Below, piece after piece: positions 34,019-43,112 of a stretch of 64,000 nt of DNA (positions are counted from its first letter, which is position 1; each line of letters begins with the position of its first letter). Both the position numbers and the translations under genes were made by a program. The notes below the pieces were generated by a model. The model saw only the letters and a list, made by a program, of their open reading frames with translations. It did not search any database and had not been told where the DNA came from. The DNA is from Halarcobacter sp965243765 (GTDB taxonomy: Bacteria; Campylobacterota; Campylobacteria; Campylobacterales; Arcobacteraceae). The stretch lies in the NCBI GenBank assembly GCA_965243765.1, contig CBDEWB010000020.1, positions 310,001-374,000 on the forward strand, given 5' to 3'.

Positions 34019-35710
34019 GTGAAAAATAGTTCATTGTATATAGTATTGCATAGAATGAGACAACCATTTTTAGTAATTATAATAACTTTTACTATTGCAG
34101 TTGTTGGGCTTTTGATTATTGATGGGGTTGATAATGAAGGTAATATTTATAAATTTAGTATTTTTGATGCTTTTTATTTTGTTACTTATACAGCTACAAC
34201 AATTGGTTTTGGTGAGACTCCATATGCTTTTACTTATGCACAAAAACTTTGGGTAACTTTTTCAATATATTTAACAGTTCTTGGTTGGTTTTATGCAATT
34301 GGAACTTTAATTACTTTATTTCAAGATAAACTTTTTTTAAGAGAAATTAAAAAAGCGAAGTTTAAAAGGCAAATCAAAAGTATAAAAGAAAAGTTTATTA
34401 TAGTTCTTGGATACAATCAAGTTACAAGTGAAATTATAAATAGATCAAGAGAACAAGGAATACGAACTGTTGTAATTGAAAAAGATGAATTTAAAGCAAA
34501 TAATTTAATTTTGGAAAATTTTACTCCAAATGTACCTATTCTTATGATAGATTCTTATAATGCAACTTCTTTAAAAGAGGCTGGATTAAAGAGTTTTTAT
34601 TGCAGAGGTTTAGTTTGTATCTTTGAAAATGACTCTTTAAATCTTAGAATGGCTCTTACTGCAAAATTAATCAATCCTTATGTAAAATTAGCAGTTAAAT
34701 CAACTACTTCAAATCATACAGAAAATTTAAAAGATTTAGATGTTGAAATCATTGCTAACCCTTTTTCGATAATTTCAACTGAAATTAGTATGGCTTTAAC
34801 TTCTCCTAATTTATTAAAACTTGAAAAATGGATTTATAAAATAGAAGATTTAAATATAAATCTAGCATCTTTTCCAAAAGGAAAATATATAATTTGTGGA
34901 TATGGAAGAATGGGCGAAGATATTTATGCTGGACTAAAAAAACATGGTATAGAAGTAGAATTTATTGAGATAAATAGATCAAAAGTGAAAACTTTCCATG
35001 CTGATGAGTTGATGCATATTACTTATGGTAATGCAGATGATAAAGAGGTGTTATTAAAAGTTGGAATAAAAGATGCTGTTGCTATTATATCTTCAACAAA
35101 CGATGACACAACTAATTTATCAATCTTAGCAACTGCTAAAAAGTTAAATCCAGATATTATGACTATTGCAAGAGAAAATGATATAGAAGATTTTTCAATT
35201 TTTCAAAGTGCAAAAATTGATCATATTTTTATGCCTTCAATAATTTTAATTAATAAAATTACAAATGCCCTGATTAGTCCTTTATCAGATGAATTCATTA
35301 GATTATTATATAAAGAAAATGATAAATGGGCAGCTTTATTAATAAAAGATTTAATACAAACGATTGATGTAAATCCATTATTATATGAATTAAAAATTAA
35401 TAAAAAATATGCACCAGAAGTTTTTAATGTTATAAAAGAAAAAAAAGAGGTGAAGTTAGGTATTTTTACTAGGTCACTATATAATAAAGAACAAAAAAAT
35501 AATGTGATACCTTTACTTCTAATAAGAGACGATGAAACTGTAGTTCTTCCCTCTCTTGAAGTAGTGTTACAAGAAGATGATAAAATACTTTTTGCTTGTA
35601 ATGAAAATGCAAGAAATGACATAGAATACATCTCTCTTAATGTATATGAATTTTATTATGCGTATACAGGAGAAGAGAGAAAAACACTTTTTTCAAGGAA
35701 AAATCAATGA
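34019..35710 (+). CDS. Potassium channel with two TrkA-N (RCK) domains
   Basis: 563 residues starting with GTG. Two membrane helices (residues 14-32 and 76-98) flank a pore loop TATTIGFGETPY, a variant of the TVGYGD K+ selectivity filter. Two nucleotide-binding RCK domains follow: IVLGYNQVTSEIINRS (about residue 120) and YIICGYGRMGEDIYAG (about 290), with a C-terminal TrkA-C-like part. It would act at the inner membrane in regulated K+ flux. The stop overlaps the kdsA start by four bases. Confidence 0.92.
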   Translation: MKNSSLYIVLHRMRQPFLVIIITFTIAVVGLLIIDGVDNEGNIYKFSIFDAFYFVTYTATTIGFGETPYAFTYAQKLWVTFSIYLTVLGWFYAIGTLITLFQDKLFLREIKKAKFKRQIKSIKEKFIIVLGYNQVTSEIINRSREQGIRTVVIEKDEFKANNLILENFTPNVPILMIDSYNATSLKEAGLKSFYCRGLVCIFENDSLNLRMALTAKLINPYVKLAVKSTTSNHTENLKDLDVEIIANPFSIISTEISMALTSPNLLKLEKWIYKIEDLNINLASFPKGKYIICGYGRMGEDIYAGLKKHGIEVEFIEINRSKVKTFHADELMHITYGNADDKEVLLKVGIKDAVAIISSTNDDTTNLSILATAKKLNPDIMTIARENDIEDFSIFQSAKIDHIFMPSIILINKITNALISPLSDEFIRLLYKENDKWAALLIKDLIQTIDVNPLLYELKINKKYAPEVFNVIKEKKEVKLGIFTRSLYNKEQKNNVIPLLLIRDDETVVLPSLEVVLQEDDKILFACNENARNDIEYISLNVYEFYYAYTGEERKTLFSRKNQ

Positions 35711-36507
35711 TAATATTAACAGGACCATGTGTTTTAGAAGATAGAGATACTGTTATGAGAATTGCAGAAAAATTAAAATCATTAAGTGAAGACAAAAGAG
35801 TAGATTTTTATTTTAAAGCAAGTTTTGATAAAGCTAATAGAACAAGTTTAAGTTCATATAGAGGTCCAGGTTTAGAAGAGGGATTAAAATTATTTCAAGA
35901 AGTAAAAGAACAGTTTGGATATAAATTAGTAACTGATATTCATGAATCTTATCAAGCTACACCTGCTTCAGAAGTAGTTGATATTTTACAAATTCCTGCA
36001 TTTTTATGTAGACAAACAGATTTATTAGTTGCAGCTGCAAAAACAGATTGTACTCTTAATATAAAAAAAGGGCAGTTTTTAGCTTCTGGAAGTATGAAAT
36101 ATCCTGTTGAGAAAGTACTAAGAACTAGAGGAGTTGAAGAAGTAACTTATCAAAATTCAAAAGATAATGGTGTTTGGCTTTGTGAAAGAGGAAATACTTT
36201 TGGTTATGGTGCTTTAATAGTTGATATGAAGAATCTAATTTCAATGAGAGAATATGCTCCTGTTATTTTTGATGCAACACATTCAGCTCAAGTTCCAAGC
36301 ACAGGAGGAACAACTGGTGGGAATAGTGCCATTGTTCCTAGTTTAGCAAAAGCAGCAGCTGCTGTAGGTGTTGATGGTTTCTTTTTTGAAACTCATTTTG
36401 ACCCTTTAATTGCTTTAAGTGATGGCCCTAATATGCTAAAAATTTATGATTTATATAAAACTATAAATGAGATTTTTGCTATTCAAGAGGCTTTAGGATA
36501 TAATTGA
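35707..36507 (+). CDS. kdsA: 3-deoxy-D-manno-octulosonate 8-phosphate synthase
   Basis: Condenses PEP with arabinose 5-phosphate to make KDO-8-phosphate for lipopolysaccharide. 266 residues. Family landmarks: GPCVLEDRDTVMRIAE at the start, FKASFDKANRTS, the LRTRGVEEVTYQNS-like segment and FDATHSAQVPS. The Cys in GPCVLE is at the position of the metal ligand in the metal-dependent enzymes. It begins the house-keeping block kdsA-ribH-nusB-pyrF, an order typical of this phylum. Confidence 0.97.
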   Translation: MIILTGPCVLEDRDTVMRIAEKLKSLSEDKRVDFYFKASFDKANRTSLSSYRGPGLEEGLKLFQEVKEQFGYKLVTDIHESYQATPASEVVDILQIPAFLCRQTDLLVAAAKTDCTLNIKKGQFLASGSMKYPVEKVLRTRGVEEVTYQNSKDNGVWLCERGNTFGYGALIVDMKNLISMREYAPVIFDATHSAQVPSTGGTTGGNSAIVPSLAKAAAAVGVDGFFFETHFDPLIALSDGPNMLKIYDLYKTINEIFAIQEALGYN

Positions 36508-36537
36508 TAGTTATACATAATTTTTGGAGAAATTTAA

Positions 36538-37008
36538 ATGAATATTATTGAAGGTAAATTAAGTTTACAAGGTGATGAAAAAGTTGCTGTTATTAATGGT
36601 AGATTTAATCACATAATTACTGATAGATTAGTTGAAGGTGCAAAAGATGCATTTATTAGACATGGTGGAAATAAAAATAATATAGAATTAATATTAGTGC
36701 CAGGTGCATTTGAAATTCCATTTGCTTTAGATAAAGCTCTTGCAAGTGGTAAATATGATGCAATTTGTTGTGTTGGTGCAGTGATTCGTGGAGCTACACC
36801 TCATTTTGATTATATTTCTGCAGAAGCTACAAAAGGTATTGCAACAGTTACTTTAAAGTATGGAAAACCTGTATCAAATGGTGTTTTAACTACAGATACA
36901 ATTGAACAAGCAATCGAGCGCGCTGGTTCAAAAGCAGGAAATAAAGGTGCAGAAGCAATGGTAACTATTATTGAGATGTTAGACTTATATAAAGAAATGG
37001 AAAAATAA
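36538..37008 (+). CDS. ribH: 6,7-dimethyl-8-ribityllumazine synthase
   Basis: Makes lumazine, the penultimate step of riboflavin synthesis, as a cytosolic icosahedral or pentameric enzyme. 156 residues. The signature VPGAFEIPFAL and the catalytic segment VIRGATPHFDYI with His are present. TTGGAG at 36523 serves as ribosome site. The nusB start lies one base after its stop. Confidence 0.97.
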   Translation: MNIIEGKLSLQGDEKVAVINGRFNHIITDRLVEGAKDAFIRHGGNKNNIELILVPGAFEIPFALDKALASGKYDAICCVGAVIRGATPHFDYISAEATKGIATVTLKYGKPVSNGVLTTDTIEQAIERAGSKAGNKGAEAMVTIIEMLDLYKEMEK

Positions 37009-37009
37009 T

Positions 37010-37405
37010 TTGGCAACAAGAACACAAGCACGTGAATCAGTAGTAGGATTATTATATGCCTATGATTTAGGAAATGATGGTATTGTAAAATTTATTGATG
37101 AAATTTTAGAAGATAAAAAAATTAGAAATAAACAAAAAGAGTTTGCTTTAGATTTATTTAATGGTGTTATTAATAATTTAGAAAAAATTGATGAAGAACT
37201 TTCAAGACATTTAAAACAAGGTGGAATAAATGATACAGGTAGTGTTGATAAATCAATTCTAAGACTTGCTATTTATGAAATACTTTTCAAAAGTTTAGAT
37301 AAACCTATTATTATCAATGAAGCAATTGAATTATCAAAAAGATTAGCTTCTGATAGTGCGCCTAAATTTATAAATGGTGTTTTAGATAAGGTAAACAAGG
37401 CTTAA
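37010..37405 (+). CDS. nusB: Transcription antitermination protein NusB
   Basis: RNA-binding partner of NusE (S10) in antitermination of rRNA operons. 131 residues, TTG start at 37010 right after ribH. The helical core fits (ARESVVGLLYAYDLGND, SVDKSILRLAIYEILF, PIIINEAIELSKRLA, FINGVLDKV). The next gene begins within three bases. Confidence 0.96.
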   Translation: MATRTQARESVVGLLYAYDLGNDGIVKFIDEILEDKKIRNKQKEFALDLFNGVINNLEKIDEELSRHLKQGGINDTGSVDKSILRLAIYEILFKSLDKPIIINEAIELSKRLASDSAPKFINGVLDKVNKA

Positions 37406-37407
37406 TA

Positions 37408-38103
37408 TTGAGTAATATGAAACTTTGTGTATCTTTAGATTTGCCAAATGCAAAAGAAAATCTTGAGTTAGTAGAGCAACTAAAAGATTTTGATGTTTGG
37501 TTAAAAGTTGGCTTTAGATCTTATATAAGAGATGGAAAATCTTTTTTAGAAGATTTAAAAAAGATAAATCCTGATTTTAAAATATTTTTAGATTTAAAAC
37601 TTTATGATATTCCAAATACTATGGCAGATGCAGCTTATGAGATTGCAAGTTTTGGGTTTGTTGATATGTTTAATATCCATGCAAGCGCTGGAAAAATAGC
37701 TATGAATGCTGTTATGCAAAGAATTGATAATATTCCAAATAAACCTTTAGTTATAGCTGTTACAGCTCTTACCTCATTTAGTAATGATGAGTTTAAAGCT
37801 ATTTATAATGAAGATATCAGTTCAAAAGCTACCTCTTTAGCAGTTGATACATATATTTCAAATGTAGATGGGGTAGTTTGTTCTGCGTATGAAAGTTTAA
37901 ATATTAAAAAACATACTTCAAATACGTTTATTACTCTTTGTCCTGGTATAAGACCTTTTGGTGAAGATGTAGGAGATCAAAAAAGAGTAGCTGATATAAA
38001 GTTCTCCAAGGAGAGCCTAGTAGACTTTATAGTTGTAGGTCGTCCTATTTATAAATCAAAGAATCCTAGAGAAATTGTTTCAAAAATTCTAAGTAATATA
38101 TAA
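37408..38103 (+). CDS. pyrF: Orotidine 5'-phosphate decarboxylase
   Basis: Last step of UMP synthesis. 231 residues with the catalytic Asp-x-Lys-x-x-Asp motif in FLDLKLYDIPNT and the phosphate-binding end VVGRPIYKSKNP. The TTG at 37408 is three bases after nusB; an ATG at 37417 is an alternative start. It ends about 100 bases before the tRNA block. Confidence 0.96.
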   Translation: MSNMKLCVSLDLPNAKENLELVEQLKDFDVWLKVGFRSYIRDGKSFLEDLKKINPDFKIFLDLKLYDIPNTMADAAYEIASFGFVDMFNIHASAGKIAMNAVMQRIDNIPNKPLVIAVTALTSFSNDEFKAIYNEDISSKATSLAVDTYISNVDGVVCSAYESLNIKKHTSNTFITLCPGIRPFGEDVGDQKRVADIKFSKESLVDFIVVGRPIYKSKNPREIVSKILSNI

Positions 38104-38205
38104 ACTTTTTGATAAAAAATATTAATTTTTTAAACTTTGCATAAAAAGATTAAAAGTTAAGAGATTTTTAAGAACAAAAGAAGTACAATTACATCCTCAA
38201 TTCAA

Positions 38206-38296
38206 GGACAGGTGGGTGAGTTGGCTGAAACCACATCCCTGCTAAGGATGCGTACTGGTAACGGTACCGAGGGTTCGAATCCCTCCCTGTCCGCCA
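38206..38296 (+). tRNA. tRNA-Ser (anticodon GCU)
   Basis: A 91-nt tRNA with long variable arm, acceptor GGACAGG pairing with CCTGTCC, anticodon loop CTGCTAAGG giving GCT, T-loop GGTTCGAATCC and an encoded CCA. First of three tRNAs after pyrF. Confidence 0.96.
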
Positions 38297-38326
38297 TAAA
38301 TTTTAAGATGAATTGTAATATAACCA

Positions 38327-38403
38327 GGGTCTATAGCTCAGCTGGTTAGAGCACTCGGCTCATAACCGAGTGGTCGAAGGTTCGAGTCCTTCTAGACCCA
38401 CCA
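38327..38403 (+). tRNA. tRNA with CAU anticodon (Met elongator or Ile-CAU)
   Basis: 77 nt, acceptor GGGTCTA with TAGACCC, anticodon loop CTCATAA (CAT), T-loop GGTTCGAGTCC, encoded CCA. It is not the initiator, which would carry an unpaired first base and three G-C pairs in the anticodon stem. Met elongator and lysidine-modified Ile cannot be separated by eye. Confidence 0.93.
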
Positions 38404-38409
38404 CTATAT

Positions 38410-38486
<77 letters not shown>

Positions 38487-39052
38487 CTTTAACTTTACGC
38501 CAATTCAAAAATATTGGGAGTGTAAATATAACTATATAAACCTTAAAAATAAAATTTATTAGATAAAATATCTAGTAAATCAATTTTAAGGATTTACATT
38601 ATGGCAATATTAAATTTAGAAGAATTAAAGAAACAAATAAAAGATGGTACTTTTACAGGTTTAGAATCATTAGAGAATGAATTTAAATCAATGTTAAAAG
38701 AAGTTTTACAAGAAACTGCACAAGAAGAATTAACTTCACACTTAGGTTATGAAAAGAACCAAATCTCAAAAAACACAAACTCAAGAAATGGTTATAACAA
38801 AAAGAAACTCAATTCCAAATATGGTCAAGTTGATTTAGAAATCCCAAGAGACTTGCAAGTGTGGATTCCGCTACGCTTCATGAGATTCTAGTTTTGAACC
38901 ACAACTAATAAAAAAAAGAGAAACAATTCTTGAAGGAACTCTCAATTTAATAATATCACTTTATGCCAAAGGCATGAGTGTAAGGGATATTCAATTACAT
39001 CTTGATGATTTATATGGATATGAACTTTCAGCAGAAACAATATCTAATATGA

Positions 39053-40015
39053 CTAATTGTTTAGTCCCAAAGACTTACTCAAAGGATTCAACTTAAAGTA
39101 CTCTGGGTTTTTCCTGAATATTTGAGACATTGTATCATAAGGTGTTTTATACTTTAAAGCTTTGAGTTTTTTCTGATAATTATATAAAAGAAGAAAGCTC
39201 ATCAAGTGTAACTTTAGAGCTTTTAAGGTCTCATAATGAAAAAGTTTCACAGTATGGTCTTTAAGAACTTTATTCATCACTTCTACCTGACCATTAGTCC
39301 AGGGATGTCTAAACTTAGTCAAACGGTGTTCTATTTTATACTTTTGGCATACTATATCAAAAGGATGAATCTTATCTTTTGGTCTTAAATGTTCACTTAG
39401 AAGTGCATAAGTAAATTGAGCTCCATTATCTGTTAAAATAGTATGGATTTTAAAAGGTATATCTTGTATAAAGTTTTCTAAGAATGAACAAGCGATAGCC
39501 TGAGTCATTCTTTCATGAATTTCCACATAAGTATACTTAGTAGCACGATCTATAGCTACGAACATATAGGCTTTGCCTTCTTCACTATGAACTTCTGAAA
39601 TATCTATATGGACATATCCTATATCATACTCTTTGAACTTCTTTTTTTCTGTTTTATCACGGGGTTCTTTGGGCAAACGGCTTAATCCATGACGTTGCAA
39701 GCATCTGTGTAAGTTTGACCTTGTCATTTTAGGTATCTCATCCATCAGGGCTATAAAAACATCATCTAGTGCAAACTTGGTAACTCTTCTAAACTCACAA
39801 ATTATTTGTTCTTCTTCTTGACTTAGTACTGTTGACCTTGCTATCGTCGGTCCACTTTTTTTATCAGTGATTCTATTGGCATTCTTCCATTTTGTTACTG
39901 TTTTTGGATTAAGGGACAATCTTGCAGCTAACTCTGTGATTGTCTCTTGAGACTCTTGTATTTCTTTTCGAATTCTTGGCGTCGTCTTGGCATTAGAGTG
40001 TTGTATATTTCCCAT
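39053..40015 (-). CDS. IS481-family transposase (320 aa)
   Basis: N-terminal helix-turn-helix (TITELAARLSLNPKTVTKWK) followed by an rve integrase core: Asp in YVHIDISEVH, Asp in ILTDNGAQFT, Glu in TNGQVEVMNK. The coding frame runs to the very end of the element; the last Asn and the TAG stop are supplied by the flanking ACTAAT duplication. It looks intact and mobile. Confidence 0.93.
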   Translation of the reverse strand: MGNIQHSNAKTTPRIRKEIQESQETITELAARLSLNPKTVTKWKNANRITDKKSGPTIARSTVLSQEEEQIICEFRRVTKFALDDVFIALMDEIPKMTRSNLHRCLQRHGLSRLPKEPRDKTEKKKFKEYDIGYVHIDISEVHSEEGKAYMFVAIDRATKYTYVEIHERMTQAIACSFLENFIQDIPFKIHTILTDNGAQFTYALLSEHLRPKDKIHPFDIVCQKYKIEHRLTKFRHPWTNGQVEVMNKVLKDHTVKLFHYETLKALKLHLMSFLLLYNYQKKLKALKYKTPYDTMSQIFRKNPEYFKLNPLSKSLGLNN

Positions 40016-40071
40016 AAATCTACTCCTTTTATAAAATAATAGCTGACTCCATGAGAATTAGGGACTAAACA
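39058..40071 (-). mobile_element. Complete IS481-type element with ACTAAT target duplication
   Basis: Inverted ends TGTTTAGTCCC and GGGACTAAACA. ACTAAT at 39052-39057 and 40072-40077 is a 6-bp direct duplication. 1014 bp carrying one transposase gene on the minus strand. Confidence 0.93.
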
Positions 40072-40907
40072 ACTAATAAAGTATTAGAACTTGCAAAAGA
40101 TTGGCAAAATAGAGCTTTAGACCAAATGTATCCAATCATTTTTATGGATGCAACTATTCTTAAAATAAGAATAGATAGAGTTGTTAAAAATGTAGCTGCT
40201 TATATTATGCTAGGAATTACAGCAGAAGGTAGTAAAGAAATAATAGGAATTTGGATTGGTAATAATGAAACTAGTAAATATTGGCTCTTCTTACTTAATG
40301 AAATTAAGAACAGAGGAGTTGAAGATGTTCTTATCTTTGCCATAGATGGTCTAAATGGTTTTAATGAAGCGATACAAGCCAATTATCTTAAAGCAGAGAT
40401 ACAGCGATGTATCGTGCATCAAATTAGAAGCTCATTAAAGTTTGTTTCTTAAAAAAGACAGAAAAGCAATTGCAAATGATTTAAAATCAGTTTATACTGC
40501 TATTTCAGAAGAACATGCCTTAGAAAACCTAAATGAATTTCACGATATTTGGGGAGAAAAATACCCTCATATCAAGCAATCTTGGCTAAATCATTGGGAT
40601 GAATTAGCTACTTTTTATAAATATCCAGAAGCTATTAAAAAGCTAATTTATACAACAAATCCAATAGAATCACTTAATTCAACAATTAAAAGAAAGACAA
40701 AATCAAAAGGATCTTGCCCAACAGTAGACTCAGCTTTTAAGGTAATGTATTTATCAACTAAAGAGGTTCAAAATAAATGGAAAAGGTCAAGAGTAAGAAA
40801 TTGCTCAGAGATTTATCCTCAACTATGTATATTTTTCAGCAAAATTATGGAAAAATATACAAAGTAGTTAGAGGATAATGTTGGTTTACACAGATGAGTT
40901 TACACTC

Positions 40908-42225
40908 TCTCTCAAATCTATATTTATTCCTAATTCTAATTGAATTTGCTCTATTCTTTCCTCTCTTTATCATCTTATTCTTACGTTTTGTGCCTTTATT
41001 TTCTTATGGGCAAATAGTTTTAGGTTGGCAGCTATACATGTAATGGTGAAATTCATATTATTCCTGAGCAGTCCTGTAAACCTTGTTGTGGATTGTTTCA
41101 TGCTGGTTTTTATTAAAGCAAATGAGTGTTCAACTTTTGCTCTGATTTTATGTTTTGGTTTTTCATTTTCTCTTTGATTCTTTCTATCTTCATCACTCAT
41201 TTTATTTCTCTCTTTAAGACAAACATTATTTTTAATATCTTTTTCTTTTAGTAGTTCATCAATAGCTTCTGATTTATAAGCTTTATCTGCACCTGATGAT
41301 TTAATATCATCACCTAATTTTTCAACAAATGTATCAACGGTAGATATATCTGAGGTATTGGCAAATGTTGTCATTGTTTCTAAAATAGCTCCTGAATCTG
41401 CATCTGTTGCTATATGATTCTTATATCCTGTTGCATATTGTTTTTTACCTGCTTGATAACCTGTTCTTACATCTTTATCTATCTTTTGTTTATGCTCATA
41501 ACTATCATCTTCATTTTCAATTATCTTTTTTGAAGTTTCAATATCTTTAGTATCTTTATTTTGAATCTCATCAAGTTCTTCATTTTTAAGAGTTTTAGAG
41601 TTATAAGATTTCTTTTTTAATAATCTTGATATTTGTTTTGATGATGGTTTTTTCTTTTGTAATTCTTCTTCAATAAGTACATCTTTACCACCTGTTGCTA
41701 TTAATCCTGTCTTTTCAAGTTGCTTATTAATATTTGTAAAAAGTTTACCATGAAGATTATTTTTAATTAAAGAATTTCTAAATCTACCTGTTGTAGTTGA
41801 GTCTGGTGCTAATGATTCTAAGCTTAATCCTGCAAATTTCATATAAAGTAAATTTACATTAAGTCCTTCTTCAGCTTTTTCATCACTTAAATCATAAAAC
41901 TTCTGAATAAGTAAGATTTTAAACATTAATATTTGATCATATGCTTGTACTCCACATACATTTTTACTTCCTGTTCCATTCTTCTTTAATACAGGTCTTA
42001 ATTTATTAAAATCTATTATAGAATCTAATTGTTTTAAAAAAGAATCTACATATTCTAATCTATCATTAAGAGCATAATCTGAAAAAGAGAGGTTTGAATC
42101 TTTAAATGCCAATTTATTACCTTTTTGCTTAAATATCTTTAATTTATATGTGTAATTATAGCTAAGAATAGCCTTTAAATACCTTAACTAAAGGCTTGGT
42201 TGAGATTTATTTTAGAGTGTTACTG
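40908..42225 (-). mobile_element. IS5-like element that cuts a methyltransferase gene
   Basis: The limits are approximate: the left edge follows the IS256 end and the right edge lies where the methyltransferase frame is lost near 42226. Candidate ends share TCTCAA-type sequence (near 40909 and, inverted, 42198-42205), but I cannot fix a clean inverted repeat or target duplication. Confidence 0.6.
40970..42112 (-). CDS. IS5/IS1182-like transposase (380 aa)
   Basis: Distinct from the 347-residue IS5 transposases here but with the same layout: N-terminal DUF772-like part (VQAYDQILMFKILLIQKFY), a Lys/Glu-rich insert (residues 150-215), Asp in GADKAYKSEAI, and the C-terminal Glu motif HKIRAKVEHSFALIK. 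The first Asp motif is in IATGGKDVLIEEE-like text where the usual MIDAS is replaced (GGKDVLI), so its activity is uncertain although the frame is complete. Confidence 0.85.
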   Translation of the reverse strand: MAFKDSNLSFSDYALNDRLEYVDSFLKQLDSIIDFNKLRPVLKKNGTGSKNVCGVQAYDQILMFKILLIQKFYDLSDEKAEEGLNVNLLYMKFAGLSLESLAPDSTTTGRFRNSLIKNNLHGKLFTNINKQLEKTGLIATGGKDVLIEEELQKKKPSSKQISRLLKKKSYNSKTLKNEELDEIQNKDTKDIETSKKIIENEDDSYEHKQKIDKDVRTGYQAGKKQYATGYKNHIATDADSGAILETMTTFANTSDISTVDTFVEKLGDDIKSSGADKAYKSEAIDELLKEKDIKNNVCLKERNKMSDEDRKNQRENEKPKHKIRAKVEHSFALIKTSMKQSTTRFTGLLRNNMNFTITCIAANLKLFAHKKIKAQNVRIR

Positions 42226-42566
42226 TGTAGTGGTATCTTCAAGGCATCAAGATTATCCCCTTTTATAAGTATATTATCGGTAGTATCCCAGTTCTTAGAA
42301 TTATCATCATTTAAAGGCTTCAAAACTTTATAATTTTTAGAAAATGCAGTATGATAAGCCTCTTTTTTACCAACCCAATTTAAACCATAACCATCTTCTT
42401 TTATATTTGCTTTTGATGGGTCTAAACTCATCTGTAACTTTTGAGGGTCAATACTATATTTACCATCTTCATCAATACTAACAGCATGAGGAAATTGTTT
42501 TTTAAATAGTTCGTAATTTATATCGTTTATACTTTTTTCGTTTATTACATCTTCTTTTTTATTCAT
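42226..42566 (-). pseudogene. Type III-like adenine methyltransferase (Mod), N-terminal fragment
   Basis: About 114 residues of a Mod-type protein: NYELFKKQFPHAVS, then GYGLNWVGKKEAYHTAF and NILIKGDNLDALKI, which in intact proteins directly precedes the methyltransferase core. The last residues (PLHSNTLK) come from the IS5-like element that replaces the catalytic part. It is unrelated in sequence to the start of the 996-residue methyltransferase at 10523, so it marks a second, lost modification system. Confidence 0.82.
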
Positions 42567-42596
42567 TTATGTTTTACCTTATCTATATTGGGGTAG

Positions 42597-42911
42597 TATA
42601 ATAAAAGACCATGTGCATTTTTTAGTGCAAGGTGTGCCAAAAATACCAGTGACAAGAATCGTGCAAATAATAAAAAGTATTACAGCACGAGAAGTTTTTT
42701 CAAAACATCCTGAAGTTAAAAAATTATTATGGGGTGGCAGTCTTTGGACAAGTGGATTTTATGCTAATACAGTTGGTCAATTTGCAAATGAAGAGACTAT
42801 ACGAAATTATGTGAAAGACTAGGCAAAGAATATACAAAGATACATACAGGTCAGTTAATGTTAGATTTGTAAGTTAAAACTTAGATGATACCTCGTACCC
42901 TTGGGTCGAGG
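42597..42911 (+). pseudogene. IS200/IS605 TnpA (Y1 transposase) 3' remnant with end hairpin
   Basis: The frame starts IKDHVHFLVQGVPK (the HUH motif HVHFL of Y1 transposases) and continues PEVKKLLWGGSLWTSGFY. The catalytic Tyr region is YANTVGQF onward. A frameshift/stop near 42820 breaks the tail (KEYTKIHTGQLM continues in another frame). The N-terminus is missing. At 42891-42911 CCTCGTACCC and GGGTCGAGG form the hairpin expected at an IS200/IS605 right end. Confidence 0.82.
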
Positions 42912-42914
42912 TTG

Positions 42915-43112
42915 TTCATTTTTGATATAAAATTTTATAATAAAGAAGAAATAAATGCTCTGAAAAATGAATTTTCTATTTCACAAGCCACAAAATTCTT
43001 TGGACTAAAAGGTGTAAGTGAACCTTTATCAATTTTAATATCAAAATATAAAGACCTAATCATACCTAAAGAGGTATATAAAAAGAAAATAACAATAGCA
43101 GGAGCAATCTAG
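42915..43112 (+). pseudogene. cbiG: cbiG 3' fragment (cobalt-precorrin 5A hydrolase)
   Basis: About 60 residues resembling the C-terminus of CbiG: ALKNEFSISQATKFFGLKGV, then SEPLSILISKYKDLIIPKE and ITIAGAI. It continues in frame to a stop directly before cobJ. The ATG at 42885 lies in IS200-derived sequence and is not native. The N-terminal three quarters, including the active domain, are absent. Confidence 0.72.

Larger units (their letters stand above)
38601..40867 (+). pseudogene. IS256-family (mutator) transposase, inactivated
   Basis: Begins MAILNLEELKKQIKDGTF, an IS256-type N-terminus, and keeps DDE core parts: FMDATILKIRID (Asp), FAIDGLNGFNEA (Asp) and the tail TTNPIESLNSTIKRKTK (Glu). 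Three lesions: a GC-rich insertion of about 30 bases near 38848-38880 that replaces the expected sequence and creates a stop, the IS481 insertion at 39058, and a single-base frameshift near 40450 between HQIRSSLKF and KKDRKAIANDLK. Not functional. Confidence 0.88.
38518..40907 (+). mobile_element. IS256-type element, degenerate, split by IS481
   Basis: Terminal repeats GAGTGTAAATATAACTATAT (left) and the complement of GAGTGTAAACTCATCTGTGT (right end at 40907). No 8-bp target duplication is visible. The transposase gene is broken three ways. Parts of the same element type occur at 24190-24305 and 54823-54932. Confidence 0.85.

Noticed and set aside
38327..38403. Initiator tRNA-fMet
   Set aside because: The first acceptor pair is matched and the anticodon stem lacks the three consecutive G-C pairs of initiator tRNAs.
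42583..42602. Second outer-IS3 end (ATATTGGGGTAGTATAAT) as an intact element
   Set aside because: Only the terminal bases are shared with 27434-27452; there is no IS3 gene beside it, so at most it is a scar.
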